This document shows, piece by piece, positions 1 to 10,344 of a DNA stretch of 64,000 bases. This DNA comes from Actinomycetes bacterium. GTDB taxonomy: Bacteria; Actinomycetota; Acidimicrobiia; Acidimicrobiales; JAMCPL01. Where the stretch lies: the NCBI GenBank assembly GCA_021816935.1, contig JAKAWR010000011.1, forward strand, positions 43,796-107,795. The letters are read 5' to 3'. Made by a program: the position numbers and the translations under genes. Position 1 is the first letter of the stretch. Every line of letters starts with the position of its first letter. The notes beneath the pieces are model-generated. The model worked only from the letters and a program-made list of their open reading frames with translations, searched no databases and was not told the DNA's origin.

Positions 1-104
1 AGCCGTACTGGTCGCGTCCGCTACCCTGCGACGCGCGTATACTGCGGTCGGCCTCTACCGTTCCTGAACAGGCAGACGGCCTCGACGACCCTCGGGCGCA
101 GCAC

Positions 105-157
105 GGCGGCAGTACAGCGGACCGTCTCATTCAACCTCCCTATCGGCTGAGGCTTTA
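105..157. repeat. short intergenic repeat site (site C)
   Basis: This stretch joins two short motifs seen elsewhere in the window. One is GCAGTACAGCGGAC, also near 2041 and, with one change, near 6614. The other is TATCGGCTGAGGCTTTAA, related to sequences near 6528, 11288, 29438 and 60445. The second motif runs into the stop codon of the repeat-protein gene that follows. No product is implied. Confidence 0.45.
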
Positions 158-1003
158 AGCGCTGATCGCCTTCACAAGCTCGCCCGCAACATTCCCGTAC
201 CCGAAAAGCCGCCCATCGCCGGCAAGCAGCCAGTACCCGTCTCCGGTAAGCGGATCAGCCTCGGATGCCACGAGGGCCTCTCCATCGAGACGATCGGTGG
301 GCGAACCGTAGGCCGGAGCAAGGAAGGAATAGACCTCTCCGTCGCCGCAGACTATCCAGTACCCCCCGGAAAGCGACGGTTGGCGACGTAACAACCCGAT
401 CGCTGGCCGTTCGGGCACTACGCCAGCAGGTGGCAGCGATCCACGGTACCAGGCTTCTCCGAACGTGTACACCTCGCCCCTGCCATCGACAAGTAGATAA
501 CCCTTCTCCTCCTTGCCTTCCGGCAGAAGCCCGGCCACCCCCGTCACCATCTTGAACCCCTTCTCCCGCAGGGTCCCGAGGTAGTGTGCGGTTCCGAAGG
601 TGTAAACGTCGCCCTGTTCACTGACCATCCAGTAGCCGGCTCCACCGGCGTTCGCCACCAGTACCACGACCGGCGCCGCAGGAATGATGCCCATCTCGGG
701 AAGAGTGCCCAAATGCGGTGCATCGCCAAACGAGTAGACGTCGCCGTTCTTGGTTACGATCCAGTAACCCCTCCCCGACCGGGTAGACGCTATCCCCGCT
801 ACAGCACTCCCGGGAGCGACACCGATGGCCGGGAGCGAACCGAGGAAGAGCGCATCGCCGACCGTATGCACTTCACCCGTTGCGTCAACAAGCCAGATCC
901 CGCTTCCGTCGGGCGCGATGGCAATGTCGACGATGTCGCTCAGACCGAGATCGACAAGAACTGCGGGTTCGCCCGGCAGCGTCATCCCGGCACCACCTGG
1001 CAC
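155..1003 (-). CDS. beta-propeller-like repeat protein
   Basis: The 282-residue product consists of about six repeats of 40-45 residues, beginning near residues 35, 79, 123, 168, 214 and 256. Each has the pattern GYW(I/M/L)V, a short polar turn, then G(D/E)VY(S/T)FG and an LG(S/T)LP-like tail. Such strings form blades of a propeller-like fold and I associate them with exported proteins of Acidimicrobiia-type actinobacteria. No signal peptide is visible. The frame stays open for 14 codons upstream of the GTG start but holds no other start codon before a stop, so the gene may be a 5'-truncated remnant of a longer secreted protein. An internal ATG lies at 985. No enzymatic motif is seen and the ligand is unknown. 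Confidence 0.65.
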   Translation of the reverse strand: MPGGAGMTLPGEPAVLVDLGLSDIVDIAIAPDGSGIWLVDATGEVHTVGDALFLGSLPAIGVAPGSAVAGIASTRSGRGYWIVTKNGDVYSFGDAPHLGTLPEMGIIPAAPVVVLVANAGGAGYWMVSEQGDVYTFGTAHYLGTLREKGFKMVTGVAGLLPEGKEEKGYLLVDGRGEVYTFGEAWYRGSLPPAGVVPERPAIGLLRRQPSLSGGYWIVCGDGEVYSFLAPAYGSPTDRLDGEALVASEADPLTGDGYWLLAGDGRLFGYGNVAGELVKAISA

Positions 1004-1137
1004 TGCATTGATCCCGGCTTCATCAATCGTCCACCTTAGCCGTTAAGTCCGGGCTGGTGTAGGGCCGGACCGGTACGGGGACAGACTACTACCGCGAGCT
1101 CACGGACGCGCATCGTCATAACGCTGCGAGCTCACTC

Positions 1138-1923
1138 TCAGAGCCCGACCAGGCGGCCCCAGAAGGAGAATATCGGGTTGACCACCGAATCGATCACACC
1201 CGGGAACACCAGCACCACGACAATCAGCGGCACCAGCATCAACATCCTTATCCGGTAGTAGCCGGCGAGAAGGTGTCCCGGCAGCAACCTCTCGATGACG
1301 GCCGAGCCGTCAAGCGGCGGGATCGGGATCAGGTTGAACACACCCAGCAGCACGTTTGCAAACCCGCCCATCAGGCAAAACTGGCTCACGACGGAGAACG
1401 CCGAAACCGACCCCGTATGCATGAACAGCTCCTTTGTGACCGCCGGAGTCACGAACACGAATACGGCCCCGAACACGGCAGCGAGCAGAGCATTCGTCGC
1501 AGGGCCCGCCAGCCCCACCAGGACAACATGATTACGCGGGCTTCGAAGCCTGTTCACGGCCACAGGTACCGGCTTCGCCCACCCGAAGGCCACTCCTGCA
1601 GTGGCAATCATGATTGCGGGCAGGATCAGACTGCCCAGGAGATCGATATGTGCAAGCGGGTTGAGCGTCAACCTCCCGGCGCGCTTGGCCGTGTCGTCAC
1701 CGAGAGCGAGCGCAACGACGCCATGGCTCACCTCGTGAAGGATAATCGACGGTACTAAGGCGGCGAAGAACAGGACCTCGTCGTAGGTGATCCTGTGAAC
1801 CTTCACCAGCACCACCAGGACCACCAGCACTACGCCGGCAATAACCGCAATCTGGCGCTCCGTGGGGCTCCAGGGTGGGCGCCCCTCCTGGCCCGGGCCT
1901 AACGGCAGCCGGCCCGGCCCCAT
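1138..1923 (-). CDS. site-2 protease family membrane metalloprotease (M50)
   Basis: This is a 261-residue intramembrane zinc protease. The zinc motif HEVSH is at residues 63-67 and the second motif NLIPIPPLDG, whose Asp supplies the third ligand, is at 197-206. Both lie in hydrophobic segments, with NPLAHID near 88-94. Family members (SpoIVFB/Rv-type M50B) cleave membrane-embedded substrates; the substrate here is unknown. The ATG at 1923 is preferred over an in-frame start at 2061 because the intervening residues are non-conserved and a 34-codon frame ends at this start with a TGATG overlap. The next gene downstream on this strand is the repeat protein at 155-1003, after a gap of about 135 bases. 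Confidence 0.88.
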   Translation of the reverse strand: MGPGRLPLGPGQEGRPPWSPTERQIAVIAGVVLVVLVVLVKVHRITYDEVLFFAALVPSIILHEVSHGVVALALGDDTAKRAGRLTLNPLAHIDLLGSLILPAIMIATAGVAFGWAKPVPVAVNRLRSPRNHVVLVGLAGPATNALLAAVFGAVFVFVTPAVTKELFMHTGSVSAFSVVSQFCLMGGFANVLLGVFNLIPIPPLDGSAVIERLLPGHLLAGYYRIRMLMLVPLIVVVLVFPGVIDSVVNPIFSFWGRLVGL

Positions 1924-2027
1924 CAGGACACCTCGACCAGCCGTACCGTTACGGCTCCCAGTGGCATCATGAAAACCGGATCGGGCACTCCACTGCCCTT
2001 CCACGACCGAAAGTGGTGCTTCGTCAT
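1923..2027 (-). CDS. putative 34-aa leader ORF overlapping the M50 protease start
   Basis: An ATG at 2027 follows a GAGAGG ribosome-binding sequence by five bases and opens a 34-codon frame beginning MTKHHFRSW. Its TGA shares one base with the ATG of the M50 gene (TGATG), the geometry of translational coupling. The start module (GAGAGGAAGG, one base, ATG, then ACG or GCG, AAG) recurs upstream of pyrG and murI. The peptide resembles nothing I know. It may be a leader peptide, a small protein, or only an intergenic repeat that happens to be open. Confidence 0.4.
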   Translation of the reverse strand: MTKHHFRSWKGSGVPDPVFMMPLGAVTVRLVEVS

Positions 2028-2170
2028 GCCTTCCTCTCGGCAGTACAGCGGACTGCATCACACTGGACCATTGCGGGTCGTGGCTGCGCCGCTACCTTCC
2101 CCTCGGACGTCCACCGGACGTCCTCACTCAACAGGAACGCCCCGGGCCCTTGCGAGCCCCGCACCCTCGC

Positions 2171-2566
2171 TTAGCTCTTCGCTGCTGATGCGCAGTTAAT
2201 GCAAAGCCTTGCAGCGGGATTGGCCTCGAGGCGCGCGACCCCGATACGTCCGCCGCACGACTCGCAGACACCGTAGTTGCCCTTTTCGAGCTTCCCGAGC
2301 GCCTCCTCCACCTGATCGAGGCCATCCTGCAACTTCTGCACAAGGGCTTCCACCTCGCCCCGTTCGGCCGTCACCTGACTGGTGTCGGCGAAGTTCGTGT
2401 CATAGACGAGCCTGCCCTCCTCGCCGTAGCCCAGCTCGGACAGTCGGTCCAGAAGCTCCTGCTTCTCTATGAAGAGAAGGCCGAAAAAGTCAACCGCCTC
2501 CTCAGCCTGCGAGTCTTCGACTACCGGATCTTCGACTTGAACATCAATCCCGTCGGGCACGCCCAT
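2171..2566 (-). CDS. TraR/DksA-family zinc finger protein
   Basis: A 131-residue protein with an acidic N-terminus, a central helical hairpin (about 35-95) and a C-terminal four-cysteine zinc finger, C101-x2-C104-x17-C122-x2-C125, followed by a short tail. This is the DksA/TraR C4 finger architecture. Family members insert a coiled coil into the RNA polymerase secondary channel or bind other partners; many actinobacterial DksA-like proteins are uncharacterised. The Asp pair at the coiled-coil tip of canonical DksA is not obvious, so I do not call it DksA proper. It lies between the xerD-like gene and the M50 gene, on the same strand. Confidence 0.82.
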   Translation of the reverse strand: MGVPDGIDVQVEDPVVEDSQAEEAVDFFGLLFIEKQELLDRLSELGYGEEGRLVYDTNFADTSQVTAERGEVEALVQKLQDGLDQVEEALGKLEKGNYGVCESCGGRIGVARLEANPAARLCINCASAAKS

Positions 2567-2616
2567 ATCCTACAACCTGCGGGCGGTCTGTGTCGCCAGC
2601 GCACCGGTTGCGCGCC

Positions 2617-3849
2617 CTACCTGCTATTTCGCATCCTCGCTACCGCAGCCCGCGGGTGAGCTAGCTCGTACTCCTCCCTCAAATGCTCGATGGACACCTT
2701 CGTATATATCTGGGTGGTCGAGATCGAGGCGTGTCCGAGAAGCTCCTGGACCACCCTGATATCTGCACCCCCTTCCAGCATGTGGGTCGCAAAACAGTGC
2801 CGGAGCACGTGCGGATGCACCCTTCCGGCGAGCCCTGTCTCCGCTGCTCGCCGCTGAATGACCAGCCACACCCCTTGCCGAGTCAGGCGCATTCCCCTTG
2901 CATTGAGAAAGAGGGCCTCCAGCGAGTCCGCACTGCCGTACCTGCGGGCCCGGTTGGCTATGGCAGGCCTCCCACCTACAGAAAGCCACCTCGCGACCGC
3001 TCCAAGTGCAATCTCTCCAACCGGGACGATCCTCTCTTTCCGGCCTTTGCCCATCACACGTATCGTACCGATCCGATCCGCCGTCGCCGGTCGCGATCCA
3101 TGCAGGTTGCCGGATCCCGAACCGGACCCTCCCGTGGCTGACGACTCCCCGCTACTCAGCCCCCGGCCGAACTCAATACCTCTGATACTTGCTACCGACA
3201 GCCCTACGAGCTCCGACACCCTCATTCCCGTCCCGTAAAGCGTCTCGAGAATAGCCTGATCGCGCCTGGCAAGAGGACTGTAATCCCCAGGGGCTTCGAG
3301 AAGGCGCTGCACCTCCGCAACCGACAAGGCTTTGGGCAGCCTGCGGTCGGCACGCCCGCCCGACACGAGGCGAGCCGGATTCCCGTTCACAACCCCTTCC
3401 TCCTCGAGAAATACATAAAGACCCCGCAAGCACGACAGTGCCCTCGCCATAGACGCCCCCGAAGCACCGCCGCCACGTTTTCCCGCGAGGTAGGCCTCGA
3501 TCAGCCCGGTAGTGCACTGGTCGACACGGATACCTGCAGCCTCGAGATACCCCTCGAATCCGGCGAGGTCGCTCCTATACGCCGCCATGGTATTGCGCGA
3601 CCGGCCCTTCTCGGCCACCAGGTATGCCAGGTACTCCTCCGAGGCACGCGTCAGCTCGGCACGGCGTAGCTTCGGCTCGCTCCCGCGGTCGCGGCGACGG
3701 GCGTCCCCGCGTTTACCGGGTTGGGCCATCGGGCGGGTGCCGGGGCCCGATGTAACGGCCTTGCCTCGCAAGTCAGGATCGGAAGGACGCGGGCGGTCGC
3801 GCCGGACCTCGACTCCTGGACCGGCTGATGACCCTGCGCTACCGACCAC
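2617..3849 (-). CDS. xerD: site-specific tyrosine recombinase XerD-like
   Basis: A 410-residue tyrosine recombinase with a SAM-like DNA-binding domain (about 70-165) and a catalytic domain (about 172-400). The catalytic set is visible: R210 in GTGMRVSEL, a Lys in GKGRKER near 268-271, H347-x2-R350, H373 in LLGHAS and the nucleophile Y382. XerC/XerD resolve chromosome dimers at dif. It is about 100 residues longer than typical XerD because of a roughly 65-residue N-terminal tail and a Gly/Ser-rich insertion at about 228-258 between the first catalytic Arg and the Lys strand. Position next to the Nudix and pyrG genes matches the M. tuberculosis xerD locus. An ATG at residue 41 is a plausible alternative to the GTG start. 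Confidence 0.88.
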   Translation of the reverse strand: MVGSAGSSAGPGVEVRRDRPRPSDPDLRGKAVTSGPGTRPMAQPGKRGDARRRDRGSEPKLRRAELTRASEEYLAYLVAEKGRSRNTMAAYRSDLAGFEGYLEAAGIRVDQCTTGLIEAYLAGKRGGGASGASMARALSCLRGLYVFLEEEGVVNGNPARLVSGGRADRRLPKALSVAEVQRLLEAPGDYSPLARRDQAILETLYGTGMRVSELVGLSVASIRGIEFGRGLSSGESSATGGSGSGSGNLHGSRPATADRIGTIRVMGKGRKERIVPVGEIALGAVARWLSVGGRPAIANRARRYGSADSLEALFLNARGMRLTRQGVWLVIQRRAAETGLAGRVHPHVLRHCFATHMLEGGADIRVVQELLGHASISTTQIYTKVSIEHLREEYELAHPRAAVARMRNSR

Positions 3850-3860
3850 TATTTCCTCGG

Positions 3861-6563
<2,703 letters not shown>

Positions 6564-6567
<4 letters not shown>

Positions 6568-6599
6568 TCCTTCCGCGGCGACCGGTCGGGCTTCGCCAT
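6564..6599 (-). CDS. putative 11-aa leader frame upstream of pyrG
   Basis: This short frame begins ATG GCG AAG after an AAAGG sequence placed five bases upstream, and encodes MAKPDRSPRKE. Its stop overlaps the GTG start of the 75-codon frame (GTGA). The start module matches those at 2027 and 60486. Coding status is uncertain. Confidence 0.3.
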
Positions 6600-6761
6600 T
6601 CCTTCCTTTCGACGGTACAGCGGACCCCCGCCGCTCTTCCTATGCCTGCCCGTTGTGTCCAGTCGTAATACGCCTATCTTGACCAGCACTGCATCAATTC
6701 AACCACCACTGGCACGCGAGGCTCCAATCGGACTGTAGGTTGCACACCACGTCCGGCCTGC

Positions 6762-6858
6762 TTAGGGCCCGTGTCATAATTAGTGGGATGATATCCGGCG
6801 AGTCAGGGGCGTCATCTGGCCGTCGGGATCGCTCAATTAATTATGACACGGGCCCTTA
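6762..6858. mobile_element. MITE-like element, copy 1 (91 bp, TTA target duplication)
   Basis: The element at 6765-6855 is bounded by perfect 18-bp terminal inverted repeats, GGGCCCGTGTCATAATTA, and flanked on both sides by TTA (6762-6764 and 6856-6858). It encodes nothing. The right-hand TTA is the recN stop codon read on the minus strand (TAA), so the insertion left recN intact. The second copy at 44711-44876 shares all 91 bp but carries 69 extra. A three-base T-N-A duplication is known for some IS5-family (IS1031-type) elements; that assignment is only a suggestion. In RNA the ends would pair into a long hairpin. Confidence 0.88.
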
Positions 6859-8553
6859 GGCCCTTTTCATGGCCAGTAGCTCCTCAGCGTGCCGGCGAGC
6901 TGCCTCGAGCGACGGCTGCCCGGAAAGCATCCTCGCCACCTCCTGGACCCGCCTTGAACCCTCGACCTGCTCGAAAACCGCAACGGTTCGGTCGCCCGCC
7001 ATCTCCTTCGATACTGCGATCTGCCGGTCTGCCCAGGCAGCAATCTGGGGCAAGTGAGTCACTACTATCACCTGGCGTCCGCGCGAGAGCTCGAAGAGCG
7101 CCCGGCCCACTGCCATCCCCGCCTCGCCTCCGATCCCCGCGTCCACCTCGTCAAACACCATCGTCTCGGGACCTTCCCCTCTCCGGGATCCCCGCCTGTC
7201 GGAATCTCTCTCAGCACTGCCCGAAGCGTTGGTGCCTCCCGAAAGTGCCAGTCTCAGTGCGAGCATCGTGCGGGACAGCTCCCCCCCGGAGGCCACCTTC
7301 TGCAGCGGCAACGCCGGCTCGCCAGGATTGGCACCGAGAAGGATTGCCACGGGATCCCCGGTGGGGCTAGGAGCAACATCCACCTCGATACTCGCCTTCT
7401 CCATAGCCAGGGGCCGAAGCCGCTCGAGCACGCGTTCCGCCAGTCGGGGTGCAGCTCGCCGCCGCGACTCCCCGACAAGGCGTTCCTCTTCCCCTATCTC
7501 CCGGCACAGCTGAGCTCGCTGCGAATCCAGCTCTCTTGCCCCTCGAGCCGCACCGGTCAGGTCGGCAAGACGGACACGAAGCTTCTCCCGCTCCTCGATG
7601 GCCGCCGCCAGGGTCCCATCGCCGGAGTACCTCCGCTCGATATCCTTTAGCAGCCTTATCCGCCGGCGTACCTCGCCAAGTCGATCCGGGTCATCCTCCG
7701 CAGCCGCCAGGCGTCCCCCCAATTCGGAAACCAGATCCTGCATGTCGGCCTGCAGGGAGCCGAGACGCTCGCGAACTGGCTCGAAACCCGGGAGTCCTGC
7801 GAGAGTCCTGCGGCTCAATCCGATCAGCTCCAGTGCCCCCCCGACGCTAGCGTCACCGCCGGGCGGGCGGGCGCTTCCGGCAGGATCAGACGCGACATCG
7901 GAAAGCAGAGCGACCGCCTCGCTCACGGCATCCCGGTAGATCTCGATAGCAGTAAGCCTCTCCTCCTCCTCGTGCAGCGTATCGTACTCGTTCGGATCAC
8001 TGAGCGACGCCCTGTCCAGCTCGGCCAGCTTCTCCCCCGCAACCGCCTGCTCCTTTGCTATCGCCTCCGGATCCCCACCGAGTGAAGCCAGCCGCTCGTC
8101 AATCTCCCGTAACGCAGCCTTCATCCCGGAAAGCCTCGAGAGATCCGTACCCGCGAACGAGTCCAGAACATCCCGGTGCGTCCCTGTGCTGCGGAGTACT
8201 TGATGGCCGTGCTGGCCGTATATGTCCACCAGACTTGCGCCAAGTTCCACTAACGCCTGCGCTGCAGCCATACGGCCATCCACCCAGGCCCGCGAGCGTC
8301 CACCCGAAGCGATTTCCCTTGCGATGACTACCTCGTCCCCTCCGGCGAGAAACCGGCCCTCCACGAGCGCCGCGCCCGCTCCCGCCCTCACCATGGCAGG
8401 ATCCGCCCGAGCGCCGCAAAGGAGTCCAAGGGCCTCCACGACAAGCGTCTTGCCTGCGCCCGTCTCACCGGTCACCGCCGTCATGCCCGCCGGGATCTCC
8501 AGCGTCACGTCCTCGATAACGCCCAGGTCCCGTACTCTGATCTCTTCGAGCAT
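6856..8553 (-). CDS. recN: DNA repair protein RecN
   Basis: RecN is an SMC-like ATPase that acts early in double-strand break repair. The 565-residue product has Walker A GETGAGKTLV near residue 30, a coiled-coil middle (about 150-380), the ABC signature ASGGELSR near 425 and Walker B MVFDEVDAGIGG. A Ser/Arg/Gly-rich insertion of about 25 residues lies between the signature helix and Walker B, where other RecN proteins have a short loop. Another Gly/Pro-rich stretch sits near residue 230. The start lies 13 bases after the NAD kinase stop, indicating an operon with tlyA and NAD kinase. The stop codon TAA coincides with the target duplication of the adjacent mobile element. Confidence 0.95.
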   Translation of the reverse strand: MLEEIRVRDLGVIEDVTLEIPAGMTAVTGETGAGKTLVVEALGLLCGARADPAMVRAGAGAALVEGRFLAGGDEVVIAREIASGGRSRAWVDGRMAAAQALVELGASLVDIYGQHGHQVLRSTGTHRDVLDSFAGTDLSRLSGMKAALREIDERLASLGGDPEAIAKEQAVAGEKLAELDRASLSDPNEYDTLHEEEERLTAIEIYRDAVSEAVALLSDVASDPAGSARPPGGDASVGGALELIGLSRRTLAGLPGFEPVRERLGSLQADMQDLVSELGGRLAAAEDDPDRLGEVRRRIRLLKDIERRYSGDGTLAAAIEEREKLRVRLADLTGAARGARELDSQRAQLCREIGEEERLVGESRRRAAPRLAERVLERLRPLAMEKASIEVDVAPSPTGDPVAILLGANPGEPALPLQKVASGGELSRTMLALRLALSGGTNASGSAERDSDRRGSRRGEGPETMVFDEVDAGIGGEAGMAVGRALFELSRGRQVIVVTHLPQIAAWADRQIAVSKEMAGDRTVAVFEQVEGSRRVQEVARMLSGQPSLEAARRHAEELLAMKRA

Positions 8554-8566
8554 CAGACGCTCCCCG

Positions 8567-9394
8567 TCAACGATCCGCCAGCCCGAACTTGCCCTTCAGA
8601 ACCGACCTGAGATCCGTGCCGTCCAGCTTCACCAGCTTTACCGGAGCATCCGACGCTTCGCAATGTACCTCTCCGCCCGGGTGTACGAACCCGATCTCCA
8701 CCCCATCGACTACGCACACCGCAGCTCGTTCGCCCTCCATGCGCAGCACTACCCCCTCCTCCGGCCGGAGTACCAGGGAGCGATCGAAAAGCATGTGAGG
8801 CGAGATGGGGCTCAATACCATCGCCTGCACCGTAGGCGACAGGATCGGCCCGCGAAGCGAAAGGTTGTAGGCAGTCGACCCGGTGGGTGTGCACACCACC
8901 AAACCGTCGGCCTCGTATGTCAGGAAACGCCTTCCTTCAATTGATGCCGAGATTGTCACTGTGTGCCCGGGAAGAGTCTTCTCCAGAACGACCTCGTTCA
9001 ACGCCAGGCCCGAGCGGCTCGTATCCTCCCCGGGCAGCACCAACCTGTACGAAAGGGTCATACGATCCTCGATCGTGCAGCGCCCGGAAAGGAAACGCTC
9101 CAGCGCATCCTCCAACCCTCCCGGCTCGATCTCGGTGAGGTACCCGAGCCGGCCGAGGTTCACGCCCATGACCGGCACTGCCAGCGACGCAGCCAGCTCC
9201 ATCGCCCGCAACATCGTACCGTCCCCGCCAAGTCCCACGATCAGGTCCGGCACCTCTTGGAGGCCAGTCGCTTCGGGGACGGCCTCTAGGACAAGCGGCT
9301 CCATCCCCCTCTCCGCGAGCCACCCCTTCCCCCTCTCCGCCAAGCCCTTCGCGGCTTCATTCCTCTTGTGCAGGATGAACAGGACAGACGCCAT
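8567..9394 (-). CDS. nadK: NAD kinase
   Basis: NAD kinase phosphorylates NAD to NADP with ATP or polyphosphate. The 275-residue protein carries the family motif GGDGTMLRA, the LGYLTE motif and the conserved EADGLVVCTPTGSTAYN region (quoted in part: TPTGSTAYNLS). The start at 9394 begins MASVLFILH, a typical first strand; an in-frame ATG at 9430 would add 12 atypical residues. It sits between tlyA and recN as in many actinobacteria. Confidence 0.95.
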   Translation of the reverse strand: MASVLFILHKRNEAAKGLAERGKGWLAERGMEPLVLEAVPEATGLQEVPDLIVGLGGDGTMLRAMELAASLAVPVMGVNLGRLGYLTEIEPGGLEDALERFLSGRCTIEDRMTLSYRLVLPGEDTSRSGLALNEVVLEKTLPGHTVTISASIEGRRFLTYEADGLVVCTPTGSTAYNLSLRGPILSPTVQAMVLSPISPHMLFDRSLVLRPEEGVVLRMEGERAAVCVVDGVEIGFVHPGGEVHCEASDAPVKLVKLDGTDLRSVLKGKFGLADR

Positions 9395-9457
9395 CACGGG
9401 TATCTTACCGCCACCCTGTTCCACAATCATCTGGCGCGCGCCAGGCGAGCCCCGCCG

Positions 9458-10315
9458 TTACCGCAGGCGTCCAGCCTCCTCGAGTGCTTCTTCGACAAGT
9501 GCGCCCAGCGGCAAGACCGGAATCCCGCCCGAGCGACCGGGAGTGGGAGCCTGGCTCCCCGGGATATCGGGGCTATCCGCCTGGCTCCCCGGGCTACCGG
9601 GGACGCGCAGCCACGCGAGGTATTCAACATTCCCTTTTGCTCCACGAACCGGAGACGGCATGAGGCCCATCACCTCCGCGCCGACATCCGAATAGCTGCG
9701 TAGCGTTTCATCGAGAACGCGTCGATGAAGGGAGGGATCACTGACCACGCCGCGACCCCTGGACGCCTCGACACGCCCCACCTCGAACTGGGGCTTTACC
9801 AGCAACACCATATTCGCCCCCGGTGCGGCCAGCTCCCTTACCAGAACGGCCCCGACAGCCCTCAGCGAGATGAACGACAGGTCCGCAACGACAACACCGA
9901 AAGGGGTGCCGCCAGCCATCGCGAGGTCCAGGTGCCTCACGTTCGTTCTCTCCAGAACCGTGACCTTCGGGTCCCGCGCCAAGCGCATGTCCAGCTGCCC
10001 ATAACCGACGTCAACCGCGACGACGTGAGCCGCTCCAGCCTTCAGTAGGCAGTCCGTGAATCCCCCCGTCGAAGCCCCAGCATCCAGGCAGAGCCTGCCG
10101 TTCACGTCAAGAGCGAACCTCTCCAGTGCCGCTTCGAGCTTCAGACCTCCCCGGGAAACAAACGTCTTACCCGGCGCAGGCAGGATTTCGAGGCTTTCGC
10201 CCGGAAGGACCCACCGGGACGGCTTGGCGGCGACTGCACCGGCTACCAGTACGCGCCCATTTTCGACGAGTGTCGCAGCCTGCGCCCTCGATCGCGCCAA
10301 GCCACGGCGCGCCAA
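9458..10315 (-). CDS. tlyA: TlyA family rRNA 2'-O-methyltransferase/hemolysin
   Basis: TlyA methylates rRNA ribose (C1409 of 16S and C1920 of 23S in M. tuberculosis). An S4 RNA-binding domain occupies roughly residues 1-60, and a FtsJ-type methyltransferase domain follows, with the SAM motif CLDAGASTGGFTD and the VKPQFEVG segment. The only canonical start is TTG at 10315, yet eleven or twelve codons directly upstream, back to a GTA at 10348, read VARPRRRLDLEL, which matches the usual TlyA N-terminus. The true start is therefore uncertain. A Pro/Gly/Ser-rich insertion with a repeated GSPGSQ-like unit lies near residue 245, close to the C-terminus. Confidence 0.92.
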   Translation of the reverse strand: MARRGLARSRAQAATLVENGRVLVAGAVAAKPSRWVLPGESLEILPAPGKTFVSRGGLKLEAALERFALDVNGRLCLDAGASTGGFTDCLLKAGAAHVVAVDVGYGQLDMRLARDPKVTVLERTNVRHLDLAMAGGTPFGVVVADLSFISLRAVGAVLVRELAAPGANMVLLVKPQFEVGRVEASRGRGVVSDPSLHRRVLDETLRSYSDVGAEVMGLMPSPVRGAKGNVEYLAWLRVPGSPGSQADSPDIPGSQAPTPGRSGGIPVLPLGALVEEALEEAGRLR

Positions 10316-10344
10316 TTCGAGATCGAGCCTACGGCGGGGTCGCG

